NCBI GenBank assembly: GCA_019279435.1
Contig: JAAALK010000079.1
Location: 66,722,330-66,786,329, forward strand
Direction: 5' to 3'
DNA: 64,000 bases
Source: Zizania palustris
Taxonomy: Eukaryota > Streptophyta > Magnoliopsida > Poales > Poaceae
Made by a program: the position numbers and the translations under genes. Below are positions 37,401-48,600 of this stretch, piece after piece. The notes under the pieces are model-generated. The model did not search any database, had not been told where the DNA came from, and was given only the letters and a program-made list of their open reading frames with translations. The stretch's first letter is position 1; every line of letters starts with the position of its first letter.

Positions 37401-38289
37401 ACTTCACTCCACCCTATCCAACACCTCCATGCCCTACTAGATGGCTCCGATCACTCCTCCCTCCCCTGGCCGCTAGGCGTCTGAGGCCCTGCCTGGTCGC
37501 CTCCAACCCTGCATGGACAGACTGCCTCTGCACCCCTAGCCAGCCACCTGGTGCCTGAGGCAAGACCACCAAAGGCCCCACCTCCGCACACCTCTCGCGG
37601 ACTCCCCCTGCCGGTCAGTTGGCACACAAGACCGACGCTGGCCACAGCTATCCGGCTATGCCCCCACCCCCATGGGGATGAGCCATTTTTAGATAAGTGA
37701 GTTTTTCACTTATGCAGCCATAAATTTCTAGCTATATTTATGTCATGTTTTGAGCAGTTTTTAGCTATACTTGTCATATTTTGAGAAATTTTTGCATTAG
37801 GCCTTATAAATTTTTGGAATGTGGAGTAGGAACACCCAAGAAAAAATTCATGGAGCCGCCACTGACCACCAGAGCTCCAGACTCACAGTACCTAGGATAA
37901 GCAATGCAAAAATATGTTCAAGAACCTGCAAAAAGAAACATCCAAGGGCTAGAACTAAACCCAGCACGCCCACACGGCGAGCAAACTACTCCAGTCATAC
38001 AGCAGCTAGGAAATTTCCCAATGACAGAGGTTTAAACCCTGAATATATAAACACGCCCAAAAATAACCGGCCCCGTCGAACTCTGCCGGAAATAGAGCCT
38101 GGAGATCGCTTCAATCGAAGCGCACCTAAGCGAGGCGGCGAGACGAACAGCCTTTGAGACGACCAAGGTGCGACCGGGGCAAGAGGGGGGAACCGGGGAG
38201 GGATCGTCTACCTCTACAGCGTTCTTGAGGAGGATGTCGTCCTCGACCAGCCAGATCGGCGCCGACATCAACGTTGCGAGGGCGCCCAT
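28468..38289 (-). CDS. Microspherule protein 1-like, N-terminal MCRS and C-terminal FHA domain
   Basis: Seven exons: 38212-38289, 33225-35231, 33089-33146, 32317-32465, 31960-32046, 29106-29234, 28468-28551, totalling 2592 nt (863 aa) with all phases consistent. The N-terminus (WLVEDDILLKNAVE, SLESLAKGAVCFSRKFTLKEIQDRW) is the MCRS_N region. A long disordered Ser/Asp-rich centre follows. The FHA domain, about residues 750-845, shows VTLGRETEDIKVDIDLG, NKISRRQ and SFHIRNIGKCSIFVN, the phosphothreonine-binding core. Animal MCRS1 works in NSL/INO80 chromatin complexes; the plant role is inferred as nuclear. Intron 1 (35232-38211) is ~3 kb of transposon remnants. The intron that splits the FHA domain (29235-31959) carries a tandem LTR array in the same orientation as the gene. 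No frame breaks were found. Confidence 0.9.
29269..29556 (-). repeat. LTR copy 1 (288 bp)
   Basis: Plus-strand ends are TGATACCGGC and CTATAACA. It contains a 34-bp internal tandem duplication around CAATCTGCTAATTAAAAGGA. It is the downstream LTR relative to the element's orientation and differs from LTR copy 3 at one position that I can see. Confidence 0.93.
29557..30354 (-). CDS. Internal ORF of LTR element, unit 1 (265 aa, unknown function)
   Basis: It starts at the first ATG after the primer-binding site and runs to a stop right at the 3' LTR; its last codons lie in the polypurine tract (AVKKKGV). Residues ~11-55 (VDEKLDFLMAAVTWMMGEMT, ARLDDHDHRLALLEDR) look like a short coiled coil. Next come two Arg/Pro/Ala-rich repeats of ~54 residues, each beginning GPP(C/R)SAAWVACRGAPR, then a Ser/Thr-rich basic tail. 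There are no zinc knuckle, protease or polymerase motifs. It could be a shrunken gag-like protein plus captured GC-rich DNA. Expression is not shown. Confidence 0.5.
   Translation of the reverse strand: MSGSAQDPATMSVDEKLDFLMAAVTWMMGEMTTMNARLDDHDHRLALLEDRASDRVVVFTNGGVKDEDSKVLPCVGPPCSAAWVACRGAPRPPLLAVPARTCERRRCPRPHARRRTVSAARRSPRPAGAGPPRSAAWVACRGAPRRPLLAAPARTCERHRRPRLNARRRTTSAAHRSPRPAPSRAPHGWSSARPVGTPPPHRPTAPPREDTAARVETLATTASGSSGPFMGRSSTKGEKKRATSTTQSDDSNGTARGRAVKKKGV
30390..30643 (-). repeat. LTR copy 2 (254 bp, middle)
   Basis: Same ends as copies 1 and 3 but lacks one 34-bp repeat unit of the AATCTGCTAATTAAAAGGAA block, which explains the 288/254 length difference exactly. Confidence 0.93.
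30631..31440 (-). CDS. Internal ORF of LTR element, unit 2 (269 aa)
   Basis: Copy of the unit 1 ORF with one amino-acid difference (Thr for Ala in RL(A/T)LLEDR). The tail is altered because its T run (8 instead of 9 on the plus strand) shifts the last codons, so it ends KKKGCNVID inside the adjoining LTR. Otherwise identical. Confidence 0.5.
   Translation of the reverse strand: MSGSAQDPATMSVDEKLDFLMAAVTWMMGEMTTMNARLDDHDHRLTLLEDRASDRVVVFTNGGVKDEDSKVLPCVGPPCSAAWVACRGAPRPPLLAVPARTCERRRCPRPHARRRTVSAARRSPRPAGAGPPRSAAWVACRGAPRRPLLAAPARTCERHRRPRLNARRRTTSAAHRSPRPAPSRAPHGWSSARPVGTPPPHRPTAPPREDTAARVETLATTASGSSGPFMGRSSTKGEKKRATSTTQSDDSNGTARGRAVKKKGCNVID
31476..31763 (-). repeat. LTR copy 3 (288 bp)
   Basis: Upstream LTR in element orientation. 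It carries the 34-bp duplication like copy 1 and differs from it at one visible base (CTCATTAAAAGG instead of CTAATTAAAAGG). The right-hand TAAGC target copy follows directly. Confidence 0.93.
35816..36120. mobile_element. hAT-type MITE of the CGCCTAGGCG family, left-truncated copy
   Basis: Near-identical to the right part of the element at 48579-49193, starting at GAGATC and ending GACAACAATG. It contains three CGCCTAGGCG decamers. The left inverted repeat and about 300 bases are missing, and no flanking duplication is found. It lies in intron 1 of the FHA gene. Confidence 0.8.
36195..36358. repeat. Perfect 82-bp tandem duplication
   Basis: Two exact copies of a unit beginning GACTAAATCACTGAAAGATG and ending GATTGCTTTGTC lie side by side in intron 1 of the FHA gene. 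Perfect identity indicates a recent event. Confidence 0.93.
36400..37121. mobile_element. Long-TIR element, ~0.72 kb
   Basis: The left arm GATAGGCCTTCTAGGATATG and the complement of the right arm, GATAGGCCATCTAGGATATG, are inverted repeats embedded in longer imperfect arms (AAGGGA outward, ATGCCAC inward). The core is GC-richer and open in some frames but unrecognised. Arm length suggests a Mutator-like MITE; the target duplication could not be fixed. Confidence 0.6.
37285..37863 (-). mobile_element. Remnant of a CAGTGGCGG-ended hAT-like element
   Basis: Read on the minus strand, the segment opens CAGTGGCGGCTCCATGAATT. That is the type of end found on abundant grass hAT-like elements that carry TTF/ZMYM1-like transposases. 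The other end (CACCGGCAAGGGTGGTTC) is degraded. No coding region remains. Confidence 0.4.
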
Positions 38290-38966
38290 GCCGTGCCGCC
38301 GCCGCGATGGACGATGGGTGGGGAGGAGGGGGCCTGTGGTTTAGGGTTTATCGGAGGAAGAAGGCGGAGTCGGGGTTGGGGGAGGAGGTGATGGACCCCA
38401 CTGGAGGGAATTGTTGATGGCGGTGTCTGTTGAGAGATTATTATCATCTGTTTGTGAAAATATATATAATTTTGTAATGGGGGAGATTAGATAATTTCGG
38501 TAGTGTATACTATACTAAATAGATGAAAAATCATGAATTTACCTTCTATAAATAATAAATAATATGTGGTATGAGAAGGTAAATTTTTGTCATCATATTT
38601 CTACAAAAATTTAACGATATATTTATCCTGTTATACCTAATTGGTACTACTCAAAATCTGAGTTTTATGTTAGATAAGAGGTTTGTATAATATAATAAAT
38701 AGTTTAATTTTTAATCTAAAAAATCTAGATCACAACTAAATACTTTCAATGCATCCATGTTCAACGTCTCAGAATTCATGATTTTTTGATTTATAGTTGA
38801 TCTAAAATTTTGATCTTTTTTCTCAGGACACACGATTTCCGCCAACCCACTGCTACAGTAGACCTCTTTTAGCGTTGTTTGTTTGTTTGAGGACACTGAT
38901 AAACCGTTCTACAACATTTGCCCATCCAAACTTGGTTGACCAAGCTTAGGCAGCGGAGAATCTAAT
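38290..38966. other. FHA gene promoter and flank of transposase remnant
   Basis: GC-rich for ~110 bases next to the FHA gene start, then AT-rich. The minus-strand open frame 38711-38896 has no recognisable domain. Confidence 0.4.
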
Positions 38967-41108
38967 TTAGTTATCAACAGAGAAAGTTTTTGCCAACATG
39001 GCACAATAATTCTTGAGTATAATGTGATCCAATGATTTCAATGATGTTGAGCTAAGAAGAGACCCAAATATACCATTGAATATTTTGAGGTCTTCAAATC
39101 TAATTTTTAATGAATTGCATGCCATATCAATCATAACTAAAAAGTAATTCACTTCAAAATCTTTCTCACCTTGTAGATTTGCCTCACTGCTGCAATCAGT
39201 TTCATCAAAATTCTTTTTCCTAAGAGCACGATGCTTTACTGGAAATGTTGCCTCCACACCCATAACAAAAGCAATATCCTTGGCAACCATCATACTAGAA
39301 GCAAACCCTTCGTTTCTATACTTGTCAAAGTAGCTCATTATACCATCTATTTGCTCTAAGGTAGAGTCAAGACATATTGATGGTGATTGCAACTTCTTGC
39401 TCACAACATTTACAACATATAAAATATCATGTCATATAACCATACCGAGAATGAACTCAAATGTACCAATGAAATCATACAAACTCTTTGCGTCAATCTT
39501 TGCCATGAGATCAGTATCAGAAGTATGATGTAACTCAAACAAAGGCGCTCTTATCTGTGGAGCTTGATATCTAATTGTTGCCACACTTTTAATACAACTT
39601 TCCCAACGAGTGTTGCACAATGATTTCACAGTCAGACTTGACACATGATCAAGTAAAAATTTCCATCTTTTTGTAGAACCCGAAAACAAAGTATATATCT
39701 TTTGCACAATTCCAAAAATGAAACAGTTTTACTACAAGATTTTGTCATATCACGTAGAGTAAGATTAAGACTATAACAAGCACATGGCATATAAAAGCTC
39801 TTGGATTCTTATCAAGCAACCATTTTTGTACTCCTTGATGCTTTCCTTCTGTATTAGAATCATTGTCATAACCTTGACCCCTAATGTCACCAATATTAAG
39901 ACCAAATAATTCCAATGAATCAATCAAAACATTGAAAAGCCCCAAACCAGATGTGTCATCCACCTTTAAAAAACCCCAAAAGTACTCCTCAACCTTAATT
40001 TTGTTGACAGATATATTGACACATCGAACTATCAAAGACATTTGTTCTTCATAACTAACATCCGGAGTACAATCGAGAATGATAGAGAAGTATTTTGCCT
40101 CTGTAATAATCTTTACAATAGTGCTAGTAATATCAGAAGCCAAAAGAGATGTCAACTCATTTTGAATTTTATTACTGAGATAATGGTAATGAATATCCTT
40201 GCTTTCAACTCGCCTAAGATGATCTTGCATTACCAAATCAAATTCTGCAATCATTTCAACACAAACCAAGAAATTTCCATTTTGTTCATGGTAAAGGTGA
40301 TTACTGGACCCTCGAAATGCTAAATTGCGTTTACCAAGAAATTTCACGATAGCAACTATTTTGAATAAAACTTTTCTCATGTGTTCTTTCTCCTTTGTAA
40401 TTTGTCGTTGCAAATCTTTATCGATTGTTTCTTGTTTTCTTAGTCTAGCCCTCAATTCATTCCAACAATTTGTACCAGTAATATGCTCAACACTATTTTC
40501 ATGTTCTTTCAGCATCTCGCTAGTATGTCTCCAATCTCTATATCCATCATGTGCTAATGAACTTGTGCAACTATCATATTTGAAAAGATTACAACAGAAG
40601 CAAAACACTCTATCAACATGCTTTGAGTAAACTAACCATTTTCTGTCATGTTCCTCACCATTGCCCAATTTTCTAAAATAATGGGAATAGGAAAAATGTC
40701 TAGAGTTGCCATCTAATGGAAAGACAAGATTTTTTCTCTTATTGGTCCCTTCTCGACTAATGTATCTCTTGCTTTGTTATCAAGATTATTCCAATTTCTC
40801 GGATCATATATGTATATACTCACTACTAGTGGTTCATCAACACTAGCAGATTCTGTAGCAGTTGAGTGAGATATGTTATCATGATCACTTACATTGTGGT
40901 CTATAGGTCCTTGGTCTTCTGAATTCTCACCAAATCATTGTTCCTCCACTGGCTTCCAAAGCATTAGTGCCAATTCATTTGTATCTCTAGAATCTCCCAT
41001 ATCCCTCTTGAGAAATTTATCCATGGCTCCTTTTGTGACAAGACAAAATCCTCTGTGTGTTTCCTTTTTTTCTTTTTTGCTACCAGATGCATACTTCCTA
41101 GGAGGCAT
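38967..41108 (-). pseudogene. Decayed hAT-type transposase, TTF zinc finger / DUF4371 (ZMYM1-like)
   Basis: The minus strand starts MPPRKYASGSKKEKKE and shows the TTF-type zinc-finger region (HVDRVFCFCCNLFKYD), the DUF4371 section (YFSIILDCTPDVSYEEQMSL, LFNVLIDSLELFGLNIGDIRGQGYDN) and downstream blocks (LCNTRWESCIKSV, YLVMIDMACNSLKIRF-like). Lesions seen: an in-frame TGA in the N-terminal part near 40937, a one-base loss in the A run at 39793-39796 (plus strand), after which the frame reads PCACYSLNLTLRDM, and a TGA in place of a conserved Trp near 39435. The C-terminal hATC dimerisation domain is absent. It is not functional as written. This group of domesticated-looking proteins is usually transposon-derived in grasses. 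Confidence 0.82.
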
Positions 41109-41615
41109 GATATCAACAACAATCTACAAAGAATCAATAAAATAAATTAATGTAATTTGTTAAGCATAATTACTTGCTAAAACAATGCATATATAAGTTT
41201 TATGTCGAGTAAGAATATTAGATTAGCAAAAGTACCTGTTGAGTAAGACTAAACTGTTGTCTACTCTGATGTTTCGTATTCCCTGTAATCAAGAGGTCTC
41301 CGGTCTGTGAATGGAACAAACAAAAACATCAGAAAAATCGTCACAAATCATAAACTACATCCACCGCCGTGATTTAAAAACTGGATCTCATGCCTCCTGA
41401 TTAGTGATTACCGTGATGGCGTGATGCCTGATTGCCTCTGCTCCTTGCCGTTTTTGTCGAAGAACTCGAGAAGCGTGTTGCCGTGTTGGTTTCTACTCTG
41501 ATGATTCGGCTTAGTTAATTCAGAGGACTTGCAGATAGTATCAACACGAAGAATCCAGTTAATCAAGCACAGTTTCTGAAAATGAATCGGTGAAAACTGC
41601 AGGGAGAAAACTGCA
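41109..41615. other. Flank of transposase remnant, no gene seen
   Basis: AT-rich DNA with no family match and no clear element end. Confidence 0.35.
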
Positions 41616-41790
41616 GGGAGATCATGAGCACGTACTGCGTGGAGGTGAGGGAGCTGGGTTCAGGCTGTACGCGGCGATATCGGAGAGCCTTGGGCTGGAG
41701 GAGGGCTACATCAAGAAGACGCTGGGCGAGCAAGAGCAGCACATGACAGTCAACTTCTACCCGCAGTGCCCCGAGCCGCCTGGCCGTCCA
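41616..41790 (+). pseudogene. 2-oxoglutarate/Fe(II) dioxygenase gene fragment
   Basis: The segment reads EIMSTYCVEVRELG, then, in the next frame, FRLYAAISESLGLEEGYIKK and HMTVNFYPQCPEP. Those are the central blocks of plant 2OG dioxygenases of the flavonoid/DMR6-like group. The iron-binding HxD and RxS motifs lie outside the fragment, and homology ends abruptly at PEP. One base is missing in the G run at 41655-41657. It is a gene scrap, probably moved by a transposon. Confidence 0.75.
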
Positions 41791-42652
41791 GACTTAGGCG
41801 GGCGATTGCCGATCGTGTTCCGCAGACCACGGTTCGGCCGTTCGTATTCCCTTGATTTCTGATTACCGTGTATAATGTATGTGGACTATGATGTCCGGGT
41901 GGGCCTTGTAAAAGTGAGGGCTCAGATCGAACGCACGGCTCGACCCCCAAGCAGGGCCCTGGATGTGGCGATTCGTCTCACCACTCTATTGGAGAGTTGC
42001 TCTTAGACTAAGGCAGTCCATATGCTTATATAATTTAGACACGATGTGATGTATAGTTAGTCATGTATGCTAGCTTATTAGGCTTGATAAAACTAGTGGG
42101 TCGAGTAAATACAAAATCCATTTTTTTTAAAAAGAACGAACCTGTGCTGCCTAACAAACTATAATATCAATCTAGACACACGACATAACCTCATATTATA
42201 TGAGCCACCAAAAAAATAGACTCGTACCAACCCAATTAGCATGCCGTGTTAGTTGTAGGATTACACCATAAAAGGCTTGAAGCCAAGTTACATAATTCAA
42301 ACAAAAAAACAAGTTCACTCGCACGAAAAACTCTCAAACAATGCAACAGTAATTTAAAACATAAATTAGACGTTTAATTTTTTTATTTTAAACCCACTCT
42401 GTAAAATATACGTCCTCTTCACTGGTAAGTCAGCCTGCCAGTTCGCGCGTCAACCCATCCGATCCGATCGAATCATCGAACCACTTCGGAAAAAAAAAAC
42501 GGAAGCCAAGAAGAACGCAGACACCCGCACGGAGCCAAACCCGAGGGGGGCAGACCACGCGAGAGGAGATCCAACCCGACCCCAGCCGTCGCCGAGGAGG
42601 CCGACCAGATCTGCCTCCACCGCCAGCGAAGACGGCGGCCACGGCGGCGAGG
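41791..42652. other. VPS35 promoter and leader
   Basis: AT-rich to about 42420, then GC-rich leader. No TATA box stands out. The minus-strand open frames here are shadows of the GC-rich leader. Confidence 0.45.
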
Positions 42653-45600
42653 ATGCTGCCGGACGGCGGCGCCGACGATGAGGAGCGGTGGCTCGCCGAG
42701 GGCATCGCCGGCGTCCAGCAGAACGCCTTCTACATGCACCGCGCCGTCGTAAGGCCCGCCGAACCCTAGCTCCATCGGTCAGTGTCCCTGTCCCACTCGC
42801 TTATCTGCTCCGATCGGCAATTTTGGGCGCAGGATTCGAACAACCTCAAGGATGCGCTCAAGTACTCGGCGCAGATGCTCTCCGAGCTGCGCACCTCGCG
42901 GCTCTCCCCGCACAAGTACTATGATCTATGTGAGTGTTCTGTGTTCAGGACTGTTCAGTGTTACCGAATTTTGGCTGGTGGGTTCGTCTGGGATTTGATG
43001 GGGGTTTACTTACCGGTCGGCAGATATGAGGGCATTTGACGAGATGCGGAAGCTGGAGATGTTCTTCAGGGAGGAGACCAGACGCGGCAGCTGCTCCGTT
43101 GTTGATCTGTACGAGCTCGTGCAGCATGCTGGCAACGTCCTGCCAAGACTGTAAGACTCACGCACCCCTTTTTGCACATAAACAGTTCCTACCACTGTGT
43201 AATTATGTAATGGTAGCTCAACTTTACTTGCTCGGGGTGGATTGTGGAGCTGTCTATGTCGTGGCATTGCAATCCTGTACTGAGTCCAGATCATTACAAT
43301 TGGATATTTCGATACCATCTAGTAACACTAACAACTCAGTACTCACAACTATTAGATGAATGGCATAACTTAACAGTGCAACTGTCATGGCCTTGCCGGT
43401 GACAGCAACTTCCAGTAACTTTGGGTCTGTGGAATGATATGACATGACAGGATGTCTGCAATGACATCTTTATCTGTGCAGAAACAAGCTTCCACATGTA
43501 TAAATTGTGAACTGAATCTTGGTATTGTTTCCTTAAGCTGGAATGGACATAACCTGAAGGGGGTTGAAGCAACTCTACACAGCTGTGGCCTAGGTTTTAG
43601 CCATACATGTTGCCTCTTTCAACTTTGAGTGACTTCAGTTCAAAGCTGCATTACTCCTGATGTGAATATGTCCAGAGTACTCTACTTGCTGATTCTGACA
43701 TGGAATTAGGTATTAACTAGGACGAGCCTGCAATTGCAATAGTGGTTCTGCTGCGATGGTTAAACCTTGACCCATATAAACAAGGTTCCTAATGTCCCTT
43801 GTGAAACTTGTGTACCTTCAAATCTAGTCTTAATTTTGACTTTTGATTCACTGCCACCAAAATTAGGATGAATTTGAACTTCACTCTTTTACTTTTCTAA
43901 GCATTGACTTTTCAGTGTCACCAAATAATTGCTTATTAACTTGTAGCACTGTATAAATAAGATGTTACATACATGGCTGAGTTCCATAGACACCCTGGCT
44001 ATCTCAGGTGCTAGCGTAACTCAGTAACTCACATACAACTGTCGTGTCTGAATATCAGGCTAACTGTTAATCGTGCTTATATGTACACTATGTTATGATT
44101 TTACAGACGGAATTTGTGAAGAACTGTTATGACATATACCTGATTTGATGTTGTTCATGTCCTAGCTATCTCCTCTGCACAGTAGGATCTGTGTACATTA
44201 AATCAAAAGAGGCTCCTGCGAAAGATGTTCTTAAAGATCTTGTTGAAATGTGTCGAGGCATTCAACATCCTCTTCGTGGGCTTTTCCTAAGAAGTTACCT
44301 CTCTCAGATAAGCCGGGACAAATTGCCAGATATTGGTTCCGAATATGAAGGGTAATGCACTCTATGCCATGCTGTTTGTAAGTTTGGTTAGTTATGCTTT
44401 CGATAGAATCTATTCATTGATGGTGATATTTTCTTCCTCCAGAAAATACCAACGTAGGACATTAAGAACTAGCCTTTTGTCTGTTGCTGTGAAACCAGTA
44501 TACACTGTGTTTTCTTGTGAAAAAGGGCATGCTATATGATAGTTACGACAAATTCACCATGTTTTTAGTCATTGACTGTGACTGACACAAAAAGTATTAC
44601 AGCTAGATGTCAATCACTAAAATAAAACAAACTAATATTTCATCTATATGTAAATGCTACCTTATTCTGTGACTGTTCTAACATCAATTAATTGACATTC
44701 ATATAGTATCTCTTTGACAGTATGTAATCACAGAATCCAAATGACCACAACATTCTGTGAACAATACAAATGAAGAGTAATGGGGTCCAGTAGACAAATT
44801 AATGTGCAATACTGGTTCTCCTTTACCCTTCATTTTGAATTGTTCATGCTATGCTGTAGGTGTTTGGATTCTATGACTTCTTGTGCATTAATTGTTATAA
44901 TCTGGTTGTCAATCCTGCTCTATATTTGTCTCATATATAGAATTTAGCCATTTCTATTTGTGGGTGGCTGTATATGCGAAGTCCTAACTATTGCCAATAC
45001 TCTGCTTGGTTATGCATTAGTACACATTAGACAGAGTGTTTAGTTAAAGTCAGTTTATTATAGCTGGGAGTTGGGACTTGCAGAGCACAATGGTGTATTA
45101 TCATAACAGTTTATGCCAGTTCAGATTTATGCTGTTCTCTTTTACCTAATAGTTTCTTTATTCTTGCCTCCTTTTGCAACATTCATCACACAGGGATGCC
45201 GACAGCATTAACGATGCAGTGGAATTTGTTCTTCAGAATTTTATAGAAATGAACAAACTATGGGTCCGAATGCAACAACAGGTTCGATCCAGCTTGTAAC
45301 TTGAAGGCACAGCCTTCTTTCTTTTCGAGCTGAAGTCTGAGTACAATTGTTGTAATGCTTTTTTCTATTGTGCATTTACCACTTTACGCTGCCGTGCAAT
45401 GCCGTGCAATGCATACAATGTTCTCCATGTCACTCAGGGTTGTTAGCATTTATCACAGATGTCATCTCTAGTAAACATTTTTTGTTCTGAGGGGAGATCT
45501 GGGATGCTTGATTGTGGATACGTTAGGAGCATAGAAATTATAAGCCGTTCATCTGGTTAGATAATCCCGAGCATAAACTGGAACTGATGATTATGGTCTG

Positions 45601-48600
45601 CAGGGGCCTGTTCGGGAGAAGGAGAAGCGGGGAAAAGAAAGAAATGAACTGCGTGATTTGGTGACCAGTATTTACATATACTCCTTTACTATATATTATA
45701 TGCTGTTATTTCAATGACATTATGTATTTTGTTTGTTTTTTCTAGGTAGGCAAAAACCTTCATGTTCTAAGCCAGATTGAGGGTGTTGACCTTGACATGT
45801 ACAAAGAAACTGTCCTTCCAAGGATATTAGAACAGGTTTGCGGTTAGATTTGTTGATAGAATGATTATGGTAGTATGGTACCTCCATGATTCTATGGGAA
45901 ACTGAAGTAGGAATATATTGACAGGTTGTTAATTGTAAGGATGAACTTGCACAGTTCTACCTGATGGACTGCATAATCCAAGTCTTTCCAGATGAATACC
46001 ATTTACAAACATTGGAAACGTTGTTGAGCGCATTTCCACAATTACAGGTTGGCAAGTTTATGTTATTTTAGCTTGATTCATGCATTTTATTCTGTTATCT
46101 GGCTCTGCAGATCATTGCATGTCCTAGGTTAAGTAATGATGTGGATGATTATAATGTGACATCTTAGTTGATTATCTCAATGAACTTAATTATAAAGTTA
46201 TCCTCGTGCCCTTGATCAACGTGATTTGCTCTGCCTGATGTTCTATTGAATGTAAAAAGGTCAATAGTGGTTTTCTTGGTCATTTATCACTCAAATAAGC
46301 AATTATATATCTACATATACTGTTCAATAATGGAATAAACTAAAGTAAGTCCAGGTGCACTTTTAATCGGTGGACTAGCTTTACATAGAATGTTCTAATT
46401 TTCCATGTTAACTATTCATTTATTACTCTGCTGTGAAATATGTGACTAGTGAACTGCACATATAGTAGGGCATTATGGTGGTACAATAAGTAGATGGCCA
46501 CATGATGTTGTATGGACTTTGTCATGTAGTACAATTTTTCTGACATGACATGTAAGTTCAATCTGCTTTTGACATGAAAATTCCAACTGTAGAATAAATA
46601 AATACAAGTAAATGCAGATTATAACTTATGAGTGCTATGGTGCTGGATCAACTTCAAGAATTAGCATGTAATTTCTGTTCAAGTTTCTCTACGAGTGTTA
46701 GTCACTTAAGTCTTTTTTGGCAGCCAAATGTTGATATCAAAACGGTGCTGTCTCAACTGATGGACAGGTTATCAAGCTATGCTACCACAAGTCCTGAAGT
46801 AAGCATATGCTAAATCACTTCATTACAGTAAAATTTATGTGTACTTTTGACATTTATGAATTGTGCAGGTATTGCCAGAATTCTTGCAAGTTGAAGCTTT
46901 TGCAAAATTTAGCAAGGCTATTGGAAAGGTAATTTTTTCTATGATTTTTATGTTATATTTCTTAATTCATAATTTTCTTGCAATACTATGAATTGACACT
47001 TGATCTAAATGACAATATCCTATGTTAACAGTTGACACTTAAAATACAGACTGTTCAAATTTGAGGTGGAAATGAGCCATATAATATAACTGCTCCTTCT
47101 ATTTCTTGCTTGCTCAAATTGTACAGCTTTTATGTGATGTATTAATAATACTATTATGCTGTTACTGTCAAAACTGAAACAGCTGAGCTATGTTCATTTC
47201 TTATGGCAGGTGATAGAAGCCCAAGTTGACATGCCGGTTGTTGGAGCAGTAACTTTATATGTATCACTTTTGACATTTACTCTCCGTGTGCATCCAGATC
47301 GGCTTGATTATGTTGATCAAGTGTTGGTAAGTCTTCGTGCATAGAAAAAAAAATCATATTCCCATGACTCTACAAAAGCGGTACCACAATTGACGCATGT
47401 AATTTCTGCAACTCTGCACTATACAGTTTGCATATACCTTCTCCACAATCTATTAATAACCCTTCAAGTGGAAGTGATAAGAACAGAGAAATTAAAAGCT
47501 ATGGAGTAAAATATATTAGAAATTTCTACTAGAAGTTGTCATGCAGTACGCACCATAGCCACTCTCTTGGTCTATATATATGCTATTTCATCTCATGTAT
47601 AGAATATATTGTGCCTTCAAGCTCATGTCAAGTTTAATATTGGACAGGGTGCATGTGTCAAGAAACTTTCAGGGAATGCAAAACTTCAAGATAGCAGGGC
47701 AACAAAGCAAATTGTTGCACTTCTCAGTGCCCCCCTGGAGAAATACAGTGATATTGTTACTGCATTAGAACTCTCAAACTATCCTCGGGTTATGGATTAT
47801 CTTGATAATTCTACAACCAAAGTTATGGCTCTTGTAATAATCCAAAGCATAATGAAGAACACGGCTTGCATATCTACTTCTGACAAGGTAATATTTCAAC
47901 ATCATGTGCTTGCTTATTGCCTTGGCAATTACTATGAAAGTCATCATGTGATTCTATATATCATTCTTTTGCAGATTGAAGCTCTTTTTGATTTAATTAA
48001 AGGGCTTATAAAAGATATGGACGGGGCTCAAGATGATGAGGCAATAATACACTTCAGTCTACAATTTTCTTTGGCTTGATTTTAGTCTTTTTGTTGCTGT
48101 TCAGCTGAACCAGTGCACAAAACACTCTATTTTCTCATCAAGGTTACCTGCACTTTTAACATGTTAATCATTATTGTTTAGCTTGATGATGATGATTTTA
48201 AGGAGGAACAGAGTTCTGTGGCACGCCTTATTCACATGTTGCACAATGATGACCATGAAGAGATGTTGAAGGTACACTATATTCTACTGAAGTTGATGAG
48301 GGGTGCAGAATTATTTTTCATTCATTATGTTGTCCCATTTTCCTAACTTCATTTCATGGTGTAAGTTACATACTGAATGCTATAAATCTTTTGTTATATC
48401 AATTTTCAACATCAATGTTGATATCCAGGGACAGTAATGTGATGGCAGAGTACAGAGCTAGTGTCCTGCCCCCAATAGTAATGTTATAAGGTTGCAAGAG
48501 AAAAAAATGAAATTTAAGTATGTTGGCAAATTGAATTGTTACATGATAAATGACTCATAGGATCTTACACAATCTTGCCATGGTTGTCACGGCGCCCCGG

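Noticed and set aside
38967..41108. Possible domesticated, functional transposase gene
   Set aside because: An early stop, a frame loss, a Trp-to-stop change and absence of the C-terminal dimerisation domain make a working protein unlikely, even if one lesion is a sequencing error.
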